This document shows, in pieces, positions 1 through 11,500 of a DNA stretch of 64,000 bases; the stretch's first letter is position 1; each line of letters begins with the position of its first letter. The notes beneath the pieces were generated by a model that was given only the letters and a program-made list of their open reading frames with translations, did not search any database and was not told where the DNA came from. The stretch is taken from assembly GCF_963678635.1 (NCBI RefSeq), contig NC_087066.1, positions 65,447,277-65,511,276 of the forward strand. Reading direction: 5' to 3'. Source of the stretch: Symsagittifera roscoffensis (taxonomy: Eukaryota > Xenacoelomorpha > Acoela > Convolutidae). Both the position numbers and the translations under genes were made by a program.

Positions 1-1885
1 ACTATCAAATATAAAAAATTATTTTTATACAGCCAATACCTAACGCTAATTTTTGAGTTGAAATTATATGACCACTTTAAGTTGGCCTCAGTTAAACTTA
101 GTTGGAATGATTGGCGCACAGACAATTCAGCCTGAGACAATTCAGCCAATTTTACAAAACGCTAGATTCGAAAGAAAAAAACTGGAATCGGAGTTATTTC
201 TCGGTTTAAGGTCGCCGGTGGGCGCGCTACGCTCGCGTCGCCGCTTCGCGGCAATAACCGGCTCCAAATTTTGTTTAGAGTCCTACCCTCTTTTGGCAAG
301 CTCGCAAAACGTTGGCGCAACTGCGGCGGTCACTACGATTGGCTGAATTGTCTTTGGCTGAATTGTCTGCTTACTTTTGGCTGAGTTGTCTAAATTTCAA
401 ATCGGCTGAATAGTCTTTGGCCGAATTGTCTGGACGGGGGAATGATTATGAAAGCAGATAATTTGCCAGGGATAAATAATTCGCATATTGAAAATAACAA
501 AATATTTTTCAGCAACAAAGTCAAACGGGATTACGTGTAGTGCAGACATACTCGCTTGGCAATCCAAAGATTTCCGGATCAATACCCATAAATTGTCAAC
601 TCGTGTATACATTTCTCACTTTCTTACAAAGTCGGAACAAAATAATTGCTCGTTTATAAGGGCAACCCGGGTCGAAGATGCATTGCATTTCAGAAAAGCA
701 CCAAAATCTTTCATTATTTGCATACCTTGATCATTCATGTTGCAATGCCACTTGAACGACGTTCTTCCAAGTTTCAATTATGAAATGTAATGCAAGTTAC
801 CCTGACGTTTGCTCGCTGAATTATTACTGAAACTTGGATGTCAATGTTTCTCGAATCATCCATGGCACCTGGATAAAACTTGCCTTGATGTTTCATTGCG
901 TTCCTCCGATGCATCATGATAATTAGTATATTAATAAAAAAAAATAAGAATAATATAATAATTATTAAAAAACTAAATAACGAAGCATCATTTTCAGTAG
1001 CTTCATCAATGTTTTCGAAATGATAATGAATATAACAGTCAATGTATAAGTCTATTCACATAGTAATAACACACTCACATTGACTGATACTAATTAATGT
1101 CTCATCAATTTTTTTGTAATATTTAAGGAGAACAAAATGCCTCTATCGATACAACATAATGCTTCAAATTGATCTTTTTATTTGTTCCGACCGATTGGAA
1201 AATAAAAAGAACTTTGTATTAAGGTGCATAATAGTGTTTTTCCTTCTTTCTTTTTTCCTGTTTTCCGCGCAAAATCAGTTGCCAGAAATAATCATTCCAG
1301 AGAGTTGAGTGTAATATCAAATAAAAGCCCTTAAAATCGTGATTTGAACAATTTTTTTAAAATTTTAAAATAATTTTCTCAGTGTTGACAAAAACCGGTT
1401 TGAAATTTTTGGTTATTCGTCTAAATTCGAGCGAACAAAGGGAACAACAGGCTCAGAATAATTTGTTTTATTAGCCTAAAAGCTTACAATAACTTAGTTT
1501 AAAACACCAAAACCTACTTTTAATTGAGCAGCTTTAGTGTTTTTGAGTTTTTTAGTGCCTTTTGCAATCAAAAACTTGAAAGGTTTAAAAAATACAAAAA
1601 AAGTCAAAATTTTTTTATTGTTTCTCGTTTATGTAGTCATTTTTCTAGTAAATATGATTTCAATTTATTGATTTTACTAGACTGTTGAATATGGCTAATG
1701 CTCTAGACTAGGCAGCAGTTACGGCAATTGGTAACAAATAAAAACTACCTTGTGAAAGTTTTCTCAGGTATATAATTGTAATCCCCAAAAAATCAAAATT
1801 GAAATTTAGTGATTTTGAAAGGTCTTTTTGTAAACAAGAATCAAATACAAGCTGCCAAGATCAAGCAAATAAACGCTGCCAGGAA
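1..1885. repeat. Diverged direct duplication, copy A
   Basis: This stretch is collinear with 2030-3930. Shared landmarks include the texts around 445-790 and 2135-2500 (both with 'gcatactcgcttggcaatc'-like and 'aacccgggtcgaag' motifs), 1555-1585 and 3275-3305, and 1711-1860 and 3764-3905. Copy A carries a 327-bp insertion (113-439) that copy B lacks. No reading frame is conserved between the copies, so I see no gene; this is an old local duplication or two copies of one dispersed repeat. Confidence 0.7.
113..439. mobile_element. MITE with 8-bp target duplication (hAT-like)
   Basis: The element is bounded by GAATGATT at 105-112 and again at 440-447. Its ends are inverted: left GGCGCACAGACAATTCAGCC, right (reverse complement) CCCGTCCAGACAATTCGGCC. 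The 12-mer GACAATTCAGCC and its complement recur subterminally (about 120-150 and 340-432). The paralogous copy at about 2130 reads straight through without the insert, which supplies an empty site. An 8-bp duplication and subterminal repeats fit the hAT superfamily. It has no transposase and is non-autonomous. Confidence 0.75.
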
Positions 1886-2029
1886 CAACCATTAATTTGC
1901 ACAATTCCATGTACCTTTTGCTGCTAGATCAAAAGCAAAAAAACTGCTCGTATATCAGGGCAAAACCGACTGCCCCTTAACTGGTCACTATTATTTTTTG
2001 TTCAAAAACTGTTTGGGAAAATATGAAAA

Positions 2030-3930
2030 ACAGAAAAAATATATATAATAATGCCAATATCGAACGCTAATTTCTGAGTTGAATTAATAATATGAACCGT
2101 TTTAGTTGGCAGCAATTAAGTTTGGAAGGATTATGAAAGCAGATGATTTACCAAGGAGAAAAATTTTGCATATTGAAAATATCAAAGTGTTTTCAGCAAC
2201 AAAGCCAAACGCATTTTAGTGTAGTATAAGCATACTCGCTTGGCAATCTAATGATTTCCAGATCAATACCCATAAATTGTCAACTCGTGTAAAATCCGTC
2301 TGATTTTTAAAAACAGTTCGAGCGTATACATTCCTCACTTTCTTACAAAGTCGGAGCAAAAACATAGCTTGTTTATAAGGGTAACCCGGGTCGAAGCTGC
2401 AATGTTTTTCAGAAATGCAACAAAGATCCTTCATTTTTTGCCTACCTTGATCATTCATGTTGCAATGGCACTTGAACGATGTTCTTCCAAGTTTCAACTA
2501 TGAAACATGGATGCAAGTTAACCTGATGTTACCTTGCTGAATTATTACTGAAACTTGAATGTCCATTTCACGAATGCTCCCTAGCACCTGGATGAAACTT
2601 GCATTGATGTTTCATTGCGTTCCTTCGATGTATTTTCATAGTTAGTATAATAAATTAAAAACTAAAGTTAAAAATATAAATATTGAAAAAACTAAATAAC
2701 AAAGTATCAAATTCATTAGCTTCATCAATGTTTCATGAAGAATAATGAAAGTAATAATCAATGTAAAAGTATATTCATACTGTGAAAACTCACTTTGAAT
2801 GATACTAATCAATTCCCATTAAATTTTTTTGTAATAATTAAAGAAAACATAGTGCTTCCAGAGATTGAACAAAATGATTCAAATTGATCCTTTTATTTGT
2901 TGCGACCGTTTGAAAAAGGCAAAGGAACTTTATTAAGGTGTTTTATAATTTTTTTTCTATTTTTCTTTTTTTTCTTTTTTTTACGCAAAAACCGCTACCG
3001 CAAATAATCATCAGAGAGATTTGAGTAATATATCAAATTAAAGCCCTTAAAGTCGTGATTCAAACAATTTTTTCAAAACTTTTATTTTATTTTCCCAGTG
3101 TTGAGAAAACTGGTTTGAAATTTTTGGTTATTCGTCTTAATTCGAGCGGACAAAGCGAGCAGCAAGCTTAGCAAAGCTTAATACATTGCTTAAAAGCTTA
3201 CAGTTGCTTAATTTAAAACAATAAAACTTAGTTTTACTTGAGCAACGTTAGTTTTGTTTGACTATTTTAGTGCCTTTTGCAATCAAAAACTTGAAAGGTT
3301 CAAAAAACTGCAAAAAAATAGTTCAGCTGCAAAAAAACGTAAAAAATTTTGTTTTTCATTCAGCCTCTTTTATCACACCAGGCCAAAAACAACAATCTTA
3401 AATGACTTTCTTTGATTACAATTGGGAATTTTTCAAATAAATTTTTTCATAATCATTTTTTATCTTGTTAATTATCCCCCCTGTTTTATTCTCTCTATCA
3501 TGATCATAATTTTTAATTATGTGATCATTGATAATCAAGAAAAACAACACATCAATTTCATCAGTTAAAACAAATGAAACTCATTGGTAACAAAAAAAAC
3601 AGCTTCTTGATTGTACATTGTTTTGCCTCTTTCACGATTTTGATTTATTTAATTTAAATTGATCAGAAAAAAAGTTTCGAATAAATTTTTTCGAATTCCT
3701 CAATTGTTGTTCTACAATTTGGTATACAATTTGGCTAAAAACAATTTAGTTTGACTGAAGAGCAGCTACGGTGAATGGTCACAAATAGAAATGACTTATT
3801 GAAAGTTTTCTAGGGAACATAATTTCAATCCCTGATAAATTAAAAAGGAATGCTAGTGATTTTTAAAGGACTTTTTATTAATAACAATCAAGTACAAGCT
3901 GCCAGGAAAAACCAAATAAATGAAGCTAAA
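2030..3930. repeat. Diverged direct duplication, copy B
   Basis: Partner of 1-1885, same order and orientation. It lacks the MITE but has roughly 330-400 bp of extra AT-rich sequence around 3330-3750. The matching segments differ by many substitutions and small indels, so the duplication is not recent. No coding potential seen. Confidence 0.7.
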
Positions 3931-5973
3931 CATTACAATATCCGGGTGCAACTAAATTTTACAGATCGAACCAATTCGATCACACAGTGTGTTCGTACTT
4001 TGGTCAAACAAGGTAAATGTGAAATTTTTTTCCGAACGCTGCGTCAAAAATTTCTAAATTCAATTACAAATTGTTTTTTTAATCGACATGAAAAAGCTTT
4101 CAAAGTGAAACACCTATTTGTACCTCGTTTTGGTTCTGAGGTAGATCGGTTTCGGGTATCTGGCTAATTGACAAGACATCATTTCATTTGTAAAATAACC
4201 GTAACTAGTGGAAATTACAAGTCAACAAAGAATAACGAACTACCATAAATTTCGGTGTTTAAAAACAGAATTCAATGACATAAAATACGTAACATGAAAA
4301 CATTAACAAATCAATTTAAGGCAGCGCCTGAACAGCTGGTGAACTTTGTTTCGATCTTTTATTTTCGACTTTTGTCACACACTGTTCTTTATTGACCAGA
4401 AAATTCATTAGTTACGATTTTGGTTTTTCTGCTTAATAATTCTAGTGAGAAAAAAACCAAAAGAAATTTTTTAGCTACAAAAACACAAAAAAAAGTGATA
4501 ACAACCGTGAATAAACCGTGCGGGTTCTAGTGATTTCCCGTGAAATTTCAACATTAAAAAAATCAAAATTGTTTCAAAATTTGAGCTTTAAAATTAATTC
4601 AGAAAACTCTAATAAGGATGTGTCACGAATGTTTCATCAATTTAGCTCCAATATATCCAGTAGATGCATAGAAATGCTTAACATAGAAAAAATTTCACAT
4701 CGATTTTTATGTAAAGCATAACGAAAAAATATTGAGCATTGCTTATACAAAATTGATCTATTAATTTGGACATCTCTAAAACTGTTCAAAATAATGCAAA
4801 AAGAAAGATTTGTTTCTCAATTGCAGCTGAACTTTGAGCCAGGAAATCTTGAATATTTTGACTGAAATATAACGCCAGTTAAAATTATTTTGGTTGAAAA
4901 ATTGATAAAAGTAAAAAAAAATCTAGATTTTTTCTCGACAATCAATCTTCCACGCGCTATGTAAGTGCATGGGAAGAGGAATGTACTTAGCGTCTCGATT
5001 CTTAATAATGGGACCAAATGACTCACCTCGCACATTTCGGAATAACTTAATCCGCTGCTTATGCGTGATACACAAAGGCAATATATGCCTTGTTAATTAT
5101 CCCAAATTGGCCAAATTTGGATTTTTAAAAACCCTGTAATTTTAAAGCATTGATCACATATGACTTTTTTATATTTGAGCTCCGGACAAAAAAAAATCAG
5201 ATGGTACAAAGTCACTTCAAGCATCAATTTTCCGTATTTTGTTTTTCGAAAGTCGGAACAGAAAAGGCTCTGCGTAAACTGTTCTAGTCTCAATTTTTTC
5301 TTATCATGATAGTCATTCTTGTTCGAATAAGTTTTTTGGTCAAAGGGAGAAAAAACTTTTTGAAAAGTTTCTCCCAAATATCAAAATGACAAAAATTTCA
5401 AATAAATAAATTATGGAAAGCGTGAAAATTATCGTGAGTTTATATTCCATATCTAACCAGATATCATCAGTGATTCGCTCAATCCCAAAAGCTATCATTC
5501 AATCAGCAATGAGACGAGGAGTAAGAAATATTTGACAATTGATACAGGACTGGATCCAGGAAAAACTTTCAAAATGTTCAATCAAATTACTATTATCTGC
5601 CCAGCTCATCCCATTGATACAAAATCATTTTTTGCAAAAAAATTTTCTGAGTGACTTTTGATTGAAGCAAGCTGAGTTTAATGAAAGCGACCACTGGACG
5701 AGTGAGTGCCAAACGTTATTGAGTAGGGTCTAATTTTTTGTCTAAATGGTTTGCTGTTTACACATGCAAAGCCTAATTTAATACTACGAAGCAACTTTTT
5801 CTACAACCTACGTCGTAAATTAAAAAGCTTCTGTGTTTTTATCTTAGCTGGATCCGCTTCTTTGGTGGCTTCTTTTGTTTCCAAGAAAAAATGGTTCAGA
5901 CTTGAGGACATGAGATTCCTATCAATTTCGTCTTATTTAAATAGTTTACTTTATTGGTGTCCCTTTTGCTGCA
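3931..5973. other. No gene seen
   Basis: AT-rich sequence with only short, unremarkable open frames. It presumably lies in an intron of, or upstream of, the alpha2/delta gene whose first exon in this window is at 8309. I recognise no exon, RNA gene or element here. Confidence 0.5.
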
Positions 5974-7254
5974 TCATTACTAGGCCAAACTGTGCACTGG
6001 ATAGGCGCACAATGTGGTGTCTGTATGTTCCTGGACTCCAAAAACTAATTTTTAAACATGTTCCAAAATGTAAATGGATTCCACTTACAAAAACTCCGTG
6101 AACTTCGCGTACATATGAGTGTAACGTAAATTTTGTCGGCACATTTGTTGTGTCACGGATTCCGCACCAAGCGAATATAGCTAGTTGTTTTGGATTCCGC
6201 AACTGTAAGTGGATTCCGCAAAATGTAAGCGGAATCCGCAAATTTAAGCGGATTCCGCGAACTGTAAGTGGATTCCGAATTTTGTTTAATACTGAACTTG
6301 CATATGAACAATTAAAAGCTAGAGCTGGAATTCTTTTCTCTAGCAATGCGGAATTTAAAATCAAGGACTTAACCATTGTCAGCGGAATCCACGAACAAGT
6401 CTTAAAACATTGGTTGCCTAAATAGGTGGATGTCATCTTTTAATTTTTTGGAAACGGAACACCGAATAATTTCAATATTTGGAGTCATTGAGTTGAGAAA
6501 GTATGGAAATATTACCAAAATTAGGTCAATATTTGGGATTGCGTCAATCTAAAATACTGATTTTGTAAGCATAACACCGAATAAATTCAGTAATTGTAGT
6601 CATTGGGTTGAGAGTTTATGGAAACACATCACACAGCATATCAGGTCAGTATTTGAGATTGATGTAATCTCAAAAACTGGAATAATATGGAAAAAAATGG
6701 AATAAACTCATTATTTGAAGTCATTAGGTTGAGAGTGATTAGAAAACCAACGCTTAGCAAATCGTCGAATTAGTTCAGTATTTGGGATTTAATCTATCCA
6801 AAATACAGGTCGGTAATTGGGATTCCATTAATCCCAAACACTGATCTAGTAAATTCATATTCTAGTAAAACCAAATCATGTAATTAAAAGATATAATTTT
6901 AAACGCTACTACATATATACATATATGTAAACGGAATCCGCAAACAAAATGCGGATTCCACTTACAATTTGCGGATTCCACTTACAGTTTGCGGATTCCG
7001 CTTACAGTTGCGGATTCCGTAACAGCTCAATAAAACTATACACATGTCTTATTGTTTGTTTATGGACTCCACAAACTGTCTATTTTTGGAGCTATTTTGA
7101 GCGGAACAGTGTTTCAATTATTTGTTAGTGGAATCCATAACAGCAAAGAAGATAAAAAAAGTAGCTATGATGTGGATTCCGCGACAAATCTGATTTTGGC
7201 CTGCTGTGGAATCCGCATACAATTCACAGAATGCACAGTTTGGACTCGTAATGA
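5974..7254. mobile_element. DNA-transposon-like element with 23-bp TIR and subterminal arrays
   Basis: The left end TCATTACTAGGCCAAACTGT (continuing GCA) is the inverted match of the right end TGCACAGTTTGG...CGTAATGA (7232-7254). Inside each end sits a cluster of the motif GGATTCCGC / GTAAGTGGATTCC: at about 6157-6280, and in inverse orientation at about 6925-7022. The middle holds about three tandem units of about 118 bp ('gtcatt.ggttgag' at 6484, 6599, 6720). No transposase is visible. Related ends occur at 19528-19724 and about 23192-23259. No clear target duplication was found. Confidence 0.6.
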
Positions 7255-8308
7255 TAGAATTGCCAATTTAATAGCAACTGTAGCTGATTTAATGGTAACT
7301 TTTGTGGTTAACTTTAACAAAGTGTGTGTGGCGAAAGAAGATGCGAGGATGTGAGAAGAGGGTAGAAACTCAAATTCGGCTGAAATTTATTTTGGCTTAT
7401 TTTTAGTCAATCAGAATTGAGTAATCAAAAATCTCAAAGCAAGCAAATAAAACCAGGCCATTAGTGTTAATATTGACCGATTATATATTCTTTGTAGTCG
7501 ATTATTATGGATTGATTTTCAACTTATTTTTTTTTCAGGAGAAACTCTATCTAACGTGAAGCAGTGTTTCTTGATAACAATCATTTCAAACTGAAATTAG
7601 TTATTTAGCTGTCTCAGTCAATTTCAAATTTTTCCAATTTTAATTGAGTTTATATAATACCTGACAATTTCTTGAATTTTTTTAAATTTAGTTTTAGTCG
7701 CCGTCCCCACTATGTACATCCCCTCGTTTACCCTTTATCTATATTAGCCTTAATTATTTTTTTAAAATTTTTGTAATTTGATTTTAAATCTGTAATTTGT
7801 AATCTAAAAAAAATTTAAATTTAGTTTGATTATGTTAAATTACATATACTTTACTTCTCTATAGTGCAAGTTTAAATTAACTATAGTCCCCCTTCATCTA
7901 CCTAAACTCCCTGTTCTGCGTGTTCCTGCATGAATGTACCTTTACCTATTTTTTGCTATCTTAAGAACCGTTGTGTTATTTGATTGTACAGGCCGGTATA
8001 ACTCTTCATTGAATTTTGTTCAATTTTGCTGCCATTTGGCGCGACTGAAAAAAAAACACCGCAACCGGCGAAACATAAGAAAATTGGAGCGACCGTCGAG
8101 GCTGAAAACTGCCAATTCCGGAACAGCGCGACTGAGAAGAAGCCGCCGCGACTGGCGCGACTGAACAAAAAATTCAAAGCCTTTTCTTGAGTCGAGCCGT
8201 CAGTCTTTTCTTAATTCTCTTTGACTAAAATTATGCTTACAATTTTAGTCAGAGATTCTTCATCTTAAATTAGTCATAGATATTTTCATCTTAAATTATT
8301 GCGCGTAG
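7255..8308. other. No gene seen; GC-richer patch 8040-8165
   Basis: Mostly AT-rich DNA before the first recognised alpha2/delta exon. A short GC-richer patch around 8040-8165 repeats gcgactga three times. I see no conserved protein or RNA in it. Confidence 0.4.
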
Positions 8309-8524
8309 GTGCAGCTGAAGTGCCCGCGAGTGCTGTGAGAATGCTCCAGAGATTAAACCCGGACATGAGTTTCTCCCTTTTCCTCATGAGTCCCGATTCG
8401 TACCGGAGCCAGAGGGGTGGCCAGATGCGTCTGGTTGTGTGCAGAGCCAACGGGACAATTCACCCAGTGTTCAAGGAGACCATGATCAGGACACATGTGG
8501 CAAATCTAATCAACTATCTGTCCA
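8309..8524 (+). CDS. CACNA2D: alpha2/delta exon a (post-VWA / start of Cache region)
   Basis: Acceptor gcgcgtag ends at 8308; donor GTAAGA begins at 8525. The exon enters with two bases of a codon and ends in phase 1. It encodes AAEVPASAVRMLQRLNPD and later VVCRANGTIHPV, collinear with the segment after the VWA domain in the family. Upstream exons were not found in the window. Confidence 0.75.
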
Positions 8525-11500
8525 GTAAGAATGAGAGCCGCAAATTTTTGTTCACAAATTTTAAGCAGATTTTTATTTTAAGAATCATATTAACAACTTT
8601 TAAATATCTCTTTTTTGTTTTTTATTTGTTGGGTTCATTTTTTTTTGAAGTCCAAGCGGAATTTGTAAGGAACATGATATATAAACAATCTAGCTTCTTT
8701 TCTTAAAAGTGATCGTTTTATCAAAAAAAACTCAAAAGGAGTTCATAAGCCGCTTTGTCGGAATAGAAATGTGTGCTCTTTTGGATGATTTTAAGTGAAG
8801 GGGGTGTGGGGGGGGGGTGGGAGGGTTGTTAAGTTTAAACAAAAATAATTGAACCTCTGAGGTTTATAATGAAAACGGAGTTGGTTTCACAGAGTTAATT
8901 TAATAGTTGAAACCGTATTGTTTTATTTGGATTTCTTTATCCGAGTTCGACTGTGTACGAAGTCACAGATCTGAGAGACAAGCTCTCTATTTTTAGCAAC
9001 AAAGGTCACGTAGTAATTGACCTTGGTTTACATAATAGGAAAATATAATTTACAGATACCAATATGAACAGCATGACCAAGGCCACTATATGGTTACTGC
9101 AAATGCAGTAGCAGTTGCGGTACCACATACCCCGCTCGGCCAAGAAAATTTTATAATACTGTAATAAAATTTTTAATAATAATGAATAGGAGTTTTAATA
9201 CTCAGTTTAAAGAGTTTTATTCTTTGTTGGTTTTGGTTTGGAATCATTTTCCATCTTTTTCTTCATGCTCTTCCTCAAAATGTAATGGGATTCGTCACTC
9301 AGCATTCCAGGAACGATTGATGTCGAGAGCCTCGCTGCCGAACTTTCTTCTGAAAAGGTGTTTTTCTAGCAGACCAAATTTTGTTTCCACCGAATTTGAC
9401 GCATCGGGTTTGAAGTTCGCTAACTTAATGCGGTATGCTTCAAGTGCGGCCTGATTTAGGTCTAAAAGATCATTATGGTAAGAAATCGACTTTACCGAAT
9501 GTTTAATCGGATTCCCGTATCTAGTCGGTCCCTTTTTGGACCTTCCGCTTTTACGAACCGATGTTTCTTCGACTTCTGATTCGTCCAAAAACCCCGGAGG
9601 GTTATTGGATTCTTCCTCATCTTCCCCATCTTCTTTAGATTGCAATATATCTGCCGCCGTACGTTGCACTCCTCTTTTGAGCACTTGGTCAGCTAAACGA
9701 TTCCAATCAGCTGCCGATAGATCTTTACTGTTGAATGTGTCTAAAATTGTTTCTGGAGATGTATTGCGTGAAATTTTTTTCTTATTTCTCGTACTGCTAT
9801 GAGGAGTAGAAGTCGATTTTTGTACGCCTCCTGGGTTTGACGAACCCGCTTGTGTTTCCGCTTAAGGTTCTTGAGCTTCTGCTGCCGTGGCAGCATTTTT
9901 ATTTAGTGAAATGATTGGTTGGGGATCTTTTGAGCTTGTGCCCCCTTTCGTCTTGGGTGTTCTAGAGAATGGACCGGCCAAGTTTGGCTTGGCTCTTCGA
10001 ACCGCTAAGTTTAGGCCACCGCCTTGTATAGTATCCTTTGACGTGACCACTGTAGGGCTGTCTTGAAATTTCCGTTTTGCCTCCGATGGATCTATGATTC
10101 GCTGCTCTAGCAGTAATTCCTCGTCAGATCCACTATTCTCCGCCTCGTCCTGTTCATCGGACTGCCGCTTTGACTGTTTTTGCTGCTTTTTCTTGGGTTC
10201 TTCTCCTGTTGGAGATCGTCTGTTATTGCTGTTATCCTTGTCTTGAACAGCAATCTTGACTTTGGCAATGTCACTCTTTCGGTATATGGACCCTGCTGCT
10301 GTCTTGACAGTGGAGGGCGTTTCTGCCACGACTCTTCCTTTCAATGGTTTCGTAAGAGCCTTACCGCTTTTCCTCCCCGCATCTTTTCTGATCAAGATTG
10401 GTGACGAATGGCGTTGGTTAGTGGTTAATTCTGGTTTATCTTCGATAAAACCACGTTCCCACGAGTACAGCATTTCTTTGCGTAATTCGGGGTTAAGAGT
10501 ACTCGTATCGTCTACCGTGCGTCTTAAATCATTTGCAGATGTATCGCGTCGTGTTTAATTCCATCTGGCATTAGCTTCTAGAAGTTCTTTTAGTGCCCGC
10601 GCTCTTGCCCGATCCTGGGCCGAGTCGACTTGTTGCTTGAATAGGGGACTCACGTCTCTGCTGTTTTGTCCTTTTCGGACAATCTTCAGACTATCCCGAG
10701 ACTGGTCAATGCGCTTTTTAAGTTGGGAGGTAGTCAGCGCCGAACGTTCCAGGTGTTCCTTATCTAAACGATCAGAATTTCGTAAAAACCTATCACTGAG
10801 AATTTTAAATTCTGTTTTTGGCAATCTCCCAAAATGAGCCTCAAATGGCGACATTTTTATTGTCTTCTGTTTACTCCAACGAAGATCACGAAGTATTGTA
10901 CTACGACATAATTTTATTGATGTTACGTTTTCATCGAGTAACATTACTCCCAATCTTCTTCTGATGGCTTGTATAGTGCGTTCCACTAATCCGCATCCGC
11001 GATGATCTCCAACTGGAAAAAATTTTTGTTCAATGTTATTGTCAGAACAATATTTTTGCATCGTTTTACCTTTGAAACCGGAAAATTGATCAGTTCAAAT
11101 TGATTCGGGTATCCCAAGGATTTTAATGTATGAGCGAAGAAATTTTTTCGACGACTTTCCCCCTGTTGATTGAGTGATTTTCACCGATGGAAATTTAGAA
11201 TACCTATCTATTGCTACCAGCAAATATATATTTTTTCCTTTATAGTCTTCGAGTGGGCCGGCGTAGTCTAACTGAACTTCTTGGCCCGGCTGCGTTAGCA
11301 GTGGAAGAGGCTTGGTAGCATTTTTTGGGATGATGTATTTTGCATTCTTACCATAACGAGTGCAGCTTCTGCATTCCGCCGCCAGATTGACAATATCCTT
11401 GTGCATGTGCGGCCACCACAGGTATTTCGAAACATCGAGCATCACTTCCTGACCTGGGTGACCGCGATGAATCCTCTTCAGCACTGCTAAGCGCAATTGT

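Noticed and set aside
5951-6436. Minus-strand frame containing IVRLSSAQFGLVM, recurring at 19496-19699 and near 23220
   Set aside because: The recurring peptide is the translated terminal inverted repeat of a DNA element, not a conserved protein.
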